Notes under the pieces: generated by a model
What the model was told of the DNA's origin: nothing
Database searches by the model: none
What the model saw: only the letters and a program-made list of their open reading frames with translations
Shown: one piece after another, positions 18,876-28,956 of the stretch
Position numbering within the stretch: position 1 is the stretch's first letter
Layout of the letters: each line of letters starts with the position of its first letter
Program-made: the position numbers and the translations under genes
Assembly: GCF_024679095.1 (NCBI RefSeq)
Contig: NC_066531.1
Span: 10,574,234-10,638,233 of the forward strand
DNA from: Eriocheir sinensis
Lineage: Eukaryota > Arthropoda > Malacostraca > Decapoda > Varunidae
Length of the DNA: 64,000 nucleotides
Direction of reading: 5' to 3'

Positions 18876-19914
18876 GGGGGAAGTGGGGTAAGATGAATCA
18901 CTTTTTAGATTTTTCGACCTGGGGTCTTCCCTGGTAACGTGACCCTGTCTCTGTCAGTGTTCATTTGAGCAGCTGTCATTTACCTTTAACCATAAACAAA
19001 ATTGATATTCTCCTGATAAGGCTTTCACCTTTTTAAAGCCTTTAAAAAAGAGGATAGTACACATTTTTTATGTATCAATAGTACATATATATCCTTTTAA
19101 CAGAATAAAAAATCCTTTTGAAAATTTAACAAAATGCACTTATGTCCATCAACAGGCCTACGAGAAATTGAATCTTCCCAAGTCACATGGGAACACAAAC
19201 CGGTTCGACTTTCGCAGACTACCAGACAAGTTTTTCGGAGCTGGTAGTGTCACCGAAATATCTTTTTTATCGAATGATGCTTCATCATTGTGGTCGATTA
19301 TGAAGGCCTATTTGCTTTCAATGGGCCTGTGTCCCGGGATTATCTTCATGAAAACTCCCTCGATTTCATCACCGTCGAATACATCGACTCTTGCGACATA
19401 TCTTTGTGTTGTTCCCTTCATGCTATGAATGTTCACTCCCACGAAACCGCCTTCCATTAACTCGTCATCCGATATATCGTCATCAGAGTCTGTGTAAGTG
19501 AATCCATGGTCTCGCATACATCGTCCTCACTATCATCATCCGAAGTGGCATTATAGATGCTGTCTGTCTTGACTTTTGTCTCTTACCAAACAAATTCTTC
19601 ACAATTTCTTTATTCGCCTTGGCGGCCTATTTTTCTCTCTCTGCTGCTACTTCATCCCGGACTGGGGTATCAGTCAGTATTTTTGTGGCTCTTTTCTTTT
19701 CCTTCTTTCATCTTTCTTCCATCGTCGAATGCAGCGGAGGCCCTTTTCATCACATCGAGGGGTACAGGGCCCCGGCCCGTTTTTCTGATGTACTTTCGCG
19801 GCATCTGATATCAAATAGATTACAATGAGGATTAAAAATAATCATTCACACATGATGGGTAAGATGAACTGATGATTCATCTTACCCCAAACTTAAAGGT
19901 TCATCCCCTCCGCG
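18876..19914 (-). mobile_element. pogo-like DNA transposon, internally deleted (copy A)
   Basis: The left end GGGGGAAGTGGGGTAAGATG directly follows a TA. The right side carries inverted TTCATCTTACCCC blocks (two in copy B, one shortened in copy A) that match the left end over about 13 bp. The minus strand encodes the two ends of a transposase: from ATG 19,804, MPRKYIRKTGRGPVPLDV (basic N-terminus as in pogo/CENP-B-type proteins); then ATKILTDTPV and IVKNLFGKR; then an acidic DSDDDISDDE stretch, GGFVGVNIHS, RYVARVDVFDGDEIEGVFMK and FVFPCDLG, like the C-terminal tail of such transposases. The central DDE catalytic region is missing and stops and frameshifts remain, so the element is non-autonomous. 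Confidence 0.65.
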
Positions 19915-20312
19915 GCCATTTTGAATGAATCGTTTGTAAATATGTTAATACAAACCGTTACCATCGAAAACATGGACAGAGGAATTATCAAAAACTAAAC
20001 TAATCACCAGCAATTTGCAACAAAAGTAAGACTAATACATACCAGAGTAATTGACGATATTCTCAGCTTCCAATATATTACTTTTCAATGGAAGAAACAT
20101 TTTTTGTTGTAAATTTTTTTCATGTAACATGAAACTTTTGTGGCGGTCGTGACCAACTGTCAAAAGTCGCGTGGTGGACGCAGACATGTCCCCGAACGGC
20201 CAAGAACAGGCAAGAAAGATGCCGAACTTGTTCGCGACACTGGATGACTTGCATATTCGCGCACATTCGTGAGCCAAAATTCGGCAGTGTATTTGGAGCT
20301 AAAGTTTCATGT
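19915..20312. other. unassigned, flank of the XPG-like ORF
   Basis: An 81-codon minus-strand ORF (20,032-20,277) is identical in copy B but matches nothing I know. Earlier parts of the XPG-like gene may lie here on the plus strand, but the frame is not convincing. Confidence 0.3.
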
Positions 20313-20494
20313 TGCATGAAAATTCCTTTGTTATGAATTTGGGACCCACCTCCTCCCTTTTTCATCATGGGATGATGCGCAAAACATCAAAAGTGTCCTT
20401 GCCACTATGCTGAAGTCAAAGGTGAATGGCCAGTTACAGATTCCGAGAACTTACACCATTATTGATGGTGGCCACCTCTTACACAGTGTAACTT
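20313..20494 (+). pseudogene. XPG/FEN1-like (PIN-like) nuclease ORF, 5' part (copy A)
   Basis: Frames across this stretch read a PPSLFHHGMMRK-like block, SVLATMLKSKVNGQLQIPRT, then YTIIDGGHLLHSVTW. The IIDGG segment is where FEN1/XPG-like nucleases place the first metal-binding Asp. I know this protein type from uncharacterised invertebrate proteins that contain IIDGG, IFDGY, DTDLL and GCDT blocks. It stops abruptly where the CR1 LINE starts and resumes after it (22,443). Copy A lacks one A near 20,384 compared with copy B, while copy B has two extra bases near 54,783. Confidence 0.5.
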
Positions 20495-22441
20495 GGTCAA
20501 GAAGGGAATTCATCAGAAAATAAAGAATGGGGAAACACATCTCAGGGGCCGGTACGTCGAACTATCTAGATTAGTTAAGAAAAACACCAGGATAGCAAAA
20601 AAGAACTATGAGATCAAAGCAAATGAGGCGAAAAGTAATCCTAAGGGCTTCTTTCAGATGTATAGAACAAAACATGGGAGAAAATTGGACCGCTGAAATC
20701 AAACACAGGGGAGCTAGTAGAAAATTACGAAAATATGAGCACATTGTTGAACGACTACTTCCTTTCAGTATTCACACAGGAGGATCGAACGACTATACCG
20801 GAAAGAGTTCAGGTGTACGAGGGCGGGGATGGCGATAAATTGAGGGATATAATCAGTACCAGGCAAGTAGTTCAGGATGAGATCGATAAGCTTAAGAATA
20901 ACAAGTCGCCAGGTCCTGACCGGATATTTCCGAGGGTATTAAAGGAGCTAGGTGATATAATCAGTGACCCACTAACCGACATCTTTAAGATGTCGGTAAA
21001 TACTGGCTATGTGCCGAGCCTATGGAAAGTAGCTAATGTGACGCCGATTTTTAAAATGGGGGACAGGTCAGTTGCTTCAAACTATCGCCCAATTAGCTTA
21101 ACATCGGTTATAGGGAAGATGCTGGAGTCCATAATAGCCAGGAACATTCGGGAGCATTTAGAGAAACATAGCTTAATTCACGACTCGCAGCATGGGTTCA
21201 CAAAAGGTAGGTCATGCCTCACCAATCTCTTGTCCTTCTACAATAAAGTATTTGAGGCGGTTGACAGAGATGAAAATTATGATGTAATCTATCTTGATTT
21301 TAGTAAAGCGTTTGACAAACTTCCTCACCAACGACTGTTGCTTAAATTACAGGGTCACGGAGTAGAGGGTAAAGTTTGAACTGGGTCAAGGCGTGGCTTA
21401 GCAATAGGAAGCAAAGAGTGCAAATCAATGGTAAAAGATCTGACTGGGGATGTGTTACGAGTGGGGTCCCACAAGGTTCGGTATTAGGTCCACTTTTGTT
21501 TATTATTTATATCAATGACTTAGACACAGGAATTAGTAGTGATGTTAGTAAATTTGCAGATGATACCAAGATCGGTAGAGTAATTGAGTCGGATCAGGAC
21601 GTTGTATTCTCCAAGGTGAACTCAACAGATTATATGACTGGGCGGATAAATGGCAGATGGAGTTCAATGCAGGGAAGTGCAGTATTCTGAGGTAGGTAGG
21701 AACAACCCTCACATAACTATTGCTTAAATGACACTCTCATAAGTAGGTCTGGGTGCGAGAGGGATTTAGGGGTCTTAGTGAGCTCTGATCTCCGTCCAAG
21801 GGCACAATGCATTCAAGCTAGAAATCGAGCTAATAGGGTACTGGGATTTATTTCAAGGAGCGTAAGCAACAGAAGCCCCGAAGTCTTCCTCAAACTATAT
21901 TTAGCATTAGTTAGACCTCATCTTGACTATGCGGTTCAGTTCTGGTCACCCTACTATAGAATGGATATCAAAATGTTAGAATCGGTGCAGAGGAGGATGA
22001 CTAAGATGATTCAGGGGTTGAGAAACTTGCCATACGAGGAAAGACGCAAACAGTTAAACTTGCATTCTCTAGAAAGGCGAAGGGTGCGTGGAGACATGAT
22101 CGAGGTTTATAAATGGATGAAGGGCTTTAATAAGGAGACATTCATAAGGTTTTGTTGGTAAGAGAACCGGCAGGGACACGAAGTAACGGGTTTAAACTGA
22201 TAAATTCAGATTCAACAGGGACATAGGCAAAATTGGTTTACTAATAGGGTGGTGGATGAGTGGAATAGGCTTAGCAGTCATGTGGTGAGTGCCAATACAA
22301 TTGTCACATTCAAAAATAGACTAGATAAATTCATGGACAGCGATATTAGGTGGGGTTAGATACACGGAGCTTAGGGTCAAAGGAGCTGCCTCTGTACAGG
22401 CCTACCGGCCTCTTGCAGACTCCTGCGTTCTTATGTTCTTA
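20495..22441 (+). mobile_element. CR1-like LINE, RT part, inserted in the XPG-like ORF (copy A)
   Basis: Begins in the linker (IHQKIKNGETHLRGRYVEL, NPKGFFQMYRTK) and runs through the RT: KNKSPGPDRIFPRVLKELG, WKVANVTPIF, SNYRPISLTSVIGKMLESII, HDSQHGFTKGRSCLTNLL, VIYLDFSKAFDKLPH (motif A), [20 protein letters not shown] (motif B) and KFADDTKIG (motif C, about 21,550), then FISRSVSNRSPEVFLKLYLA and the C-terminal RDIG-like block. The 3' end is GCCTCTTGCAGACTCCTGCG with a (TTCTTATG)-type repeat. Frameshifts occur near 20,690, 21,377, 21,601 and 22,136, so it is inactive. The 5' end lacks the endonuclease. Confidence 0.85.
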
Positions 22442-22442
22442 T

Positions 22443-23530
22443 ATGGAAAGGTGTGTGACACCTATGTGACACATGTTCTTAATTATTATGGAAGGGCTCA
22501 GCAATCATATTTGATGGATACGATTGCACCATATCAACAAAAAGCACTAGAACAACACAGGAGAGCAGTCCAGAATGCATCTGCAGGTATTATATTTGAG
22601 GTGGACATGGTGCCTACCACCTCCCAAACGTCATTCCTGGCAAACAGTAAGAACAAGCAGCGGTTGATTGGTATACTCATGAAAAATTAAGTCTAATGGT
22701 GTGAACTGTTAGCAGAGCACTGCAGATGCAGATCATCTCGTTGTAGCCACATCACTGACTGCAGCAGCTGGTGACCATGAACGACCAGTTGTAGTTGTTG
22801 GGAAGGATACTGATTTGCTGGTGATGCTCACTGCCCAGGCAACTAGAGATATGAACATTTTCATGATGTTTGAACGTGATCCATCAGTTTACAGCATACA
22901 TGCTATTCAACAGGCCATCAGTCCCAACCTTAAAACCAATCTCTTGTTCCTACATGCTATAACAGGCTGTGATACTGTTTCAGCCTTATACGATGTAGGT
23001 AAGATGAAGGCAGTGTCCATTATTGAAAGCAGGAACGAATGGGGAATGTTGGATGTGTTTCATCAGCCTTCATCAAGTCATGAAGAGGTGGCAAGAGTTG
23101 GAGAACAATTTTTGCTAAAACTGTATGGGGTGTTCAGTCCACCTCTCTGGATATGCTTCGGTATGTACTGTACATGAGGCAGGTTGGTAGAAAATCTGTA
23201 CTCAAGTGAGTCAACTTAGAGAACCTGCCACCAACATCAGCTGCCACCAAATATCATTCATATCGGGCCTACTTAGCAGTGCAGCAGTGGTCCGGAAATG
23301 AGCTGGCACCTACTGAATGGGGATGGAAAGTACAAGATGGAAGGTTGCTTCCAGTTGCAACAGACCAACCTGTGCCACCTGATCGGGTGTTGAGTGATCT
23401 CATGGGTGCATAATAGGATGTGGAAAAATGCAGTTGTTACAGAGCTGGGCTATTTACACTGAGATGTGTTCCTCGTGTATTGGGAGGACATGTAACAACA
23501 GCCAATCCATAGATTCAGATGAGGGTTGAA
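22443..23530 (+). pseudogene. XPG/FEN1-like (PIN-like) nuclease ORF, 3' part (copy A)
   Basis: Continues the interrupted ORF: GKVCDTYVTHVLNYYGR, RRAVQNASAGIIFEVDMVPT, SQTSFLANSKNKQRLIGILM, DADHLVVATS, VVVGKDTDLLVMLTA (acidic pair), FLHAITGCDTVSALYDVGK, LAPTEWGWKVQDGRLLPVAT, then a Cys-rich end. The acidic positions fit the FEN1/XPG fold, though the assignment is by pattern only. There is an in-frame TAG (about 22,709) before STADAD, copy A has further single-base losses (near 22,497, 23,129, 23,199-23,210 and 23,396), and only five A's at 23,424 shift the frame of the Cys-rich tail. It is a pseudogene as read. Confidence 0.55.
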
Positions 23531-24109
23531 ACTAGAATTGTGTTGTAAATATTATGACATAAATGTACTCACATTTGGTACCTGCCAGACTGGACCAATG
23601 GTTTCTTTGTTGTATTATTTGCTTCTTGATATATATGCTGTATGGATATGCCTTTCTATGTATTGTATGTTTCACAGTTTGTAGCGGTTAGCATCCTACT
23701 GAAATTGGATTTCGTTAATTTAATCTTGTGCCCTTTTTGTGAACCAGATTACTTATGGTAGTTCTGCAATTTGGCAGAATAATTTCTTGAGACAGCACAT
23801 GTTTATTTTGAAAGTAATGCTTGGATTGAATTTCGAACGGTATATTTACACTCCTTGCCCACAAAAACATGGGGTTAGACCTCAAAATAATCTCTCTGAT
23901 GAATAGTAACAAAGTTATTACATTTTTAGTGTCTTTCTGGTGTCTGGTCGACTCATCAGCGGTCATCTTGGATTGTGAATTTTCCACAGCCTGGATTTTA
24001 GGGACTTTGTACCATGTTACTAGATAGATTTCCTGAAAAAAATCAGCTTTCTACATTTTTTTCCCCGGTTCAACACTAATGCTCCTGGGCTATTAGAAAT
24101 CTAGGCTAG
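23531..24109. other. unassigned, 3' flank of the XPG-like ORF
   Basis: AT-rich, no supported gene. Retained almost unchanged in copy B. Confidence 0.3.
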
Positions 24110-24338
24110 TTTGCATTTAGGAATACTAAGCTATTATTTTGCATTTAGGAATCAAGGTTATTATTTTGCATTTAGGAATACTAAATTATTATTTTCCATT
24201 TAGGAAAACTAGGCTATTTTTTTGCATTTAAGAATACTAAGCGATTATTTTGCATTTATAAAACTAGGTTATTATGTTGCATTTACGAATACTAAGTGAT
24301 TATTTTGTATTTAAGAACACTAGGCTTATTTTGCAGTA
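24110..24338 (+). repeat. 28-bp minisatellite, about 8 diverged units (copy A)
   Basis: Unit core GCATTTAGGAATACTAAGCT followed by ATTATTTT. Units differ by substitutions (CATTTACGAATAC, GTATTTAAGAACAC), so the array is old. Confidence 0.85.
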
Positions 24339-24360
24339 ACTTTTTTTTCTTAAGCGAAGC

Positions 24361-24367
24361 ACTTCTC

Positions 24368-24404
<37 letters not shown>
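24361..24404. repeat. (TC)n microsatellite
   Basis: About 21 TC units with one CG interruption. Copy B has about 31 uninterrupted units. Confidence 0.95.
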
Positions 24405-24405
<1 letters not shown>

Positions 24406-24839
24406 AAGCAACAGTGGCTTTAAAAAGCAGAGACTGAGTGGGCAAAAGGGATGTTAGTGTCATGTTTTAGCGGTGCTTAAAGGTTTTATATTTGTTATTG
24501 ATACTAAAACGAACTGAAATGAAAATGTGACTTCATGGGTCCATACGCATTAACAGTGGGGGGCTACATGCCAAATTTGGTTAGGCTAGGTAAAAAAAAT
24601 AAAGTCAGGACGCCTTTAATTTTGTTTTGAGAGTTTCGCCTGCCTAATATTTAGGCGGTTCCGCCGACATCCGTCAAGGATACAGAGTCTATGTCATGAC
24701 CCAATATGAGTTAGTGTAATTTTCAGTTCATAAAATTACCTACCACTCCTGTGTTTGCCAGCATTGTTATTGTGCATCTTATATTTGCAACCAGCTCTGC
24801 CACAAGGTTGCAATCATTTTTGTCATTCAGATTTATGCT
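24405..24839. other. unassigned, 5' flank of the I-like LINE
   Basis: No supported gene. The last part may be the continuation of the minus-strand RTE-like fragment that resumes after the I-like LINE. Confidence 0.3.
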
Positions 24840-24850
24840 CGTGCTGACAG

Positions 24851-26970
24851 TACTAACCTGTTTGAGTTTGGTCTTCGTGGCCGTCTCCCTGTTATTATTC
24901 AGGAGTTTTTATCTCATCGTCTTTTACGGGTTAGAGTGGGGAGTACTCTTTCCGAGGTTTGTCCACTTGAGGATGGTGTACCACAGGGAAGTATTATCAG
25001 TGTTGCGCTATTTGCGTGGCTATTAATGGAATCGTTGGTGTCCTGCCTGATGGAGTTCATAGCTCCTTATATGCAGACGATTTATCCATTTCGTTTTATG
25101 CGACAAGGATGTCGTTGATTGAACGAAAACTGCAATTGACTGTTAATAGTCTCCAATTGGGCAAATACGCGCGGCTTTCGATTTTCGTCCTCAAAGACAG
25201 TAGCCATGTATTTCTGTCGTCTTCGAGGCGTTCATCCGGGACCCTGACTTATATCTTGGTAATAGGCGACTGTCCTGTGTAGAGACGACTCGTTACCTCG
25301 GTCTTTATTTGATAGCCGCCAACCTGGGTGCCTCATTTACGTTACGTTAAGGCGGCTTGTCAGAAAGCCCTGTCCTCCTTCGTGTTTTTAGCTATACCTC
25401 TTGGGGTGCAGACAGGGACACGCTATCCTCCTCCACAGAACACTCATCCTTTCCAAGTTGGAATATGGCTGGGAGGTATACTCCTTCGCCAAGGAGGCTC
25501 ACCTATGCGTACAGTACATCACGCCGGGGTCCGCTTGGCTACTGGTGCATTTCGGTCTTCACTGATACCCAGCCTCCTCGTGGATGCTGGCGTCCTGCCC
25601 TGGATTTGAGATGCCAGTCCTTCTATTCCGTTGCTGGTTCCGCGTCCAACGCCTTCCAGAATCAGTCTTTGTGTCAATTTTGCGGGATTCCGTTCGCCCA
25701 CATATGATGAGCGACCAGTCTCCCTAAACCTTTGGGTTTCTGGGTAGCGTCTGCCATGACACCGTTGTCTTTCCCTCCCATTCCTGCCCTTATCGAGTAC
25801 CTAGGGTTGGATACTGGCAGTTGCCCGGTGTATCCTTGTGTTCTCCCACTATAGATAGTAAGAGGGATTTACCGCCATATGCGTCCTGAGCCTTATTTTT
25901 AGAGTATTTCACTGAACACCTGACTCCATCCTGTCTTTACTGATGGCTCTAAATTGGATGCTGGAGTTGGCTTTGGTGTTGTGTTCCCTCCTTCTGTCGG
26001 GGAGGTAGTCTTTCTTCTGTTACTTCTGTATTTACTGCAGAGCTGTCTGCAATAGTCCTCTCTTTATAGATTATTTTTACCCTTCCTGTGGACTCTTTAT
26101 GATTTTTAGTGATTCTCGTAGCGCTCTTTCTGCGCTGGGCTCCTTTTACCTCTGTTAATCCCCTAGTTTTATCTGCTCTCGAGTGGTTGTATTTGCTCAG
26201 CAACAGGGGATATCGCGTTGGGTTTTGTTGGGTTCCAGGACACGTTGGCGTACACGGGAACGAACGAGCTGATGGAGTTGCAAGGGAGGCAGCAGCCAGA
26301 GCTGCCCCTTCTAGTGCTGTCCCATGTACAGATATGTTTCCAGAGATTCGCAAGGCAATTCTTGCCAGTTGGCAGGAGAGGTGGAATGCTCAAGTGGGAC
26401 TTCCAAAATGGGAGAGATTACTGGACTGTGTCTCGTCCTTGGTCATACGAAAGTGTCCGTGACTGTCGCTCGCAGACAGCCTTGACCCGTCTTCGGACGG
26501 GTCATAATGCGTCTAACACATGGTTACTCTCATGTCCCGGGGAGTGCAGCCTTATTGTGATGACTGCTTGGTTCCCCTGACCGGTGCGGCACTTGCTGGT
26601 CGAGTGCCCCAGTTTCAGGGGGACCTGAAAAAGTGCGATACCTGTCGCAGTGTCGGGGAAGACGGATCATTCCGTCTCTCGCTGATGCTGGGAGGGGAGA
26701 TGCCTTTCCCGGACATGAGAGGTACTTCTTCAGGCGGAGAAGGCTGGCCTTCTCCATGAGTTATGACCGCATTTTCTGTAGCCAGATTTGTTTCGTCATT
26801 TTTGTTTGGCTGCTCTTAGTTTACATTTTTTAGGTTACTTTTTTTAGCCCTTTTGGCTTTAGTTTTTTGTTTTTAGTTTTTTTTGTTTTTAACATGATTG
26901 AATGCGGCGCCATATGACCCTGGCTGTTGCGTGGCGCCTAATTCTAAATCAATCAAATCAATCAATCAAT
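24851..26970 (+). mobile_element. I-like LINE with RNase H, 5'-truncated (copy A)
   Basis: Starts within the RT, just after motif A: LFEFGLRGRLPVIIQEFLSH, EDGVPQGSIISVALF (motif B), SSLYADDLSISF (motif C, about 25,067). Then an RNase H domain: FTDGSKLDAGVGFG (about 25,938), FSDSRSALSALG, FCWVPGHVGVHGNERADG. The C-terminus reads VRHLLVECPS and FRLSLMLGG, then a stop near 26,760. The 3' UTR has CGGCGCCATATGACC and an (AATC)n tail. An 11-bp target duplication, CGTGCTGACAG, flanks it at 24,840-24,850 and 26,971-26,981. Many single-base indels in copy A break the frame. Confidence 0.85.
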
Positions 26971-26981
26971 CGTGCTGACAG

Positions 26982-27720
26982 CTCCTCTGATCTTACTTTC
27001 AGCATTGCTGCAGTGTTATGCTCAGTGAGCTACAAAGGTATGTGTGAAATTTTTCAAGATATCAATGTTCTTTCACATGCATAAACACACACATAACTTT
27101 TTCATCCAGTGAGCTTCCAAACATTTGTATCTTAGTAGTGGCAAAGGTGACCTGTATTTCCAAAGGCTTTTGCCTTTCCTCGTGTAGGGCCTGTGTGAAC
27201 CCATTACCAGGAGCCTCCAGTTACAACTTGATGAAGTTTACTGCATCATCGCCAAAGAGATCAGTGACCTTAGCATTGACAACAGATGCTCCACAATGAC
27301 TTTTGCTCAACAAATCTGCCCTAATACTTCCAGTCCATATAAGTGTTGAAAGCAACAGGGGAAAGACACACCCCAGGCTCTGGGCTTTGTGTTTTCAGGA
27401 AAGCAAAAGTTGAAAGTTGCCCCTTCCCAGCACACATTTCACAGCACTCTCTGACTCAGAGTAAAGACCAGTTAATAGAGCAATGATCCTTAGAAGGTAA
27501 TCCCACAACGTTGCTGGAGAGTGCTTCAGCGGTGCACTGAACCAAATGCCTTCTGAGATCGACTTTTAGGCTGCAAGCGTCCCTTTGTCGAACCTCACGT
27601 TGACAGCCGTCCACCAGTTCACGACGGTCAGTTATTGACTTACAAGGCGTAAACCCAGATTGCTCAAGCCTGCTCTCGTCAACTTCACCAATGCTTTGAC
27701 ACTGACCAGTGAAATACCAC
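26982..27720 (-). mobile_element. RTE-like LINE, RT fragment (copy A)
   Basis: On the minus strand: EQSGFTPCKSITDRRELVD, VDLKKAFDSVHRE (motif A), an AWGVSFP-like remnant of motif B, SHCGASVGNAKVTDLFGDDA (motif C, FGDD at about 27,245-27,256), LQALHEKAKPLEMQVTF, KIQMFGSSLDE and DIDILENFTYL. Frameshifts and stops are frequent. The I-like LINE target duplication marks its left edge. Confidence 0.7.
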
Positions 27721-27999
27721 CAGTTGTTGCAATCAGAGGAATTGCCTGACTATTGTACCAGATTACAATATTGTAGTTCAAGACCTCAACCACTTAACTC
27801 GCTGCGGATCATGCATGGGCTCACCTCCAGATTTAATGAGTTCCATACTGATGTTACAAAACACCAGTTACCTTTCCAGACCGGCAATCTTGCCACAGCC
27901 CTCTGATTTTCTTCAGAGAGGCTTTTTGCCAATGGGTGATCAAGAGTTACTACTACTACTGTTGTTACTATTTTTTTTATACGTTGTTGCCTATTGCGC
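27721..27999. other. unassigned, between two RTE-like pieces
   Basis: No supported gene. It contains a short ACT/GTT trinucleotide run at about 27,945-27,965. Confidence 0.3.
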
Positions 28000-28230
28000 C
28001 GGTAGGCATCTTCCCGATGGGGCCTGATGGTCGGCCCAAGGCTTCTTCCAGCTGGGGCCTGATGGTCGGCCCAGCCCGTTCTGGCACAGGCGAAGTGTTT
28101 ATAGTGGCGCCATCTTGCGTTGGTTAGGGAGCTGCTCGAATTTGAGCATCTGCCGTGAACAACTGCTCAAAGTACTCACCCAAGGCGCTTCTACTCATCC
28201 ATGTCACAAAAGAACACAAAGTAAGAACAA
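28000..28230 (-). mobile_element. RTE-like LINE linker remnant with a duplicated 35-bp motif (copy A)
   Basis: The minus strand reads LGEYFEQLFTADAQIEQ, equivalent to the WAENFEQLYMVDSPRRQL block of the plus-strand RTE fragment at 14,445-15,352. Beside it the plus strand has GGGGCCTGATGGTCGGCCCA twice, about 36 bp apart (near 28,018 and 28,053). Confidence 0.5.
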
Positions 28231-28956
28231 ACAACAGCAGACCTGTTGGTCCTTACCGAGGCTTAAGTTTGTGACAGACGCTACACTAACTATCTAAACC
28301 AAAAGGTAAAGATGAAGGACAGCAAAGGCATTGACATATTTTTTCATTGACGAAGCAACCAGTTATCTTCGGATATCAGTTTGCTTGAGAGAGAGACCGA
28401 GAGCAGAGGTTCTTCAGGGGTCAGTAAGCAGGTTAGAGGTCATTTGCACTGAAATGGGCCCCTCGACGTTCTCAACAAGACTGCCGCCAAACCTCTCCTT
28501 GTCTCTTCTCAGATTTACAGAGATTTACATAGATACCCATACTCATGATACCTCTATCGTCCATAGACGATAGTCTGTTTCCATTTCATCTGTTAATCAA
28601 CAGAGCGGGATTTTCCATGGACGTATGGTACCTGCGCATTTCTAGTTCGGGAATACGTGAAAATCAACTGTTGTGATAGATATTCAAGCTATTTTTCAAT
28701 AACATATTTGAATGTTTATGCTATACAAAAAACACCAGTAATATGCATCGATAAATATAGTGCGCTAACATGACAAACCCCATACATCTCCCCAGAGGAC
28801 TCCTTCTGGATGCCGACTTAAGAGTGTCCTGATGCTCCTCGAACCTCCTTTTCAGTTTCTGCAAGATTCCATTGGTCTTAGTTCTAACTTCCATTCTGTG
28901 GAACACAATCTCTCACATCTCTAAACCTCACCTTCTCTCTTCCTCACCGAAACACA
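28231..28956. other. unassigned, noisy copy A version
   Basis: No supported gene on either strand. Copy A shows many small indels against copy B (62,501-63,236), so base quality here is probably low. Confidence 0.3.

Noticed and set aside
16017..19914. Endogenous virus
   Set aside because: No capsid, envelope or viral polymerase motif was recognised; all RT domains are of non-LTR type with no LTRs or protease nearby.
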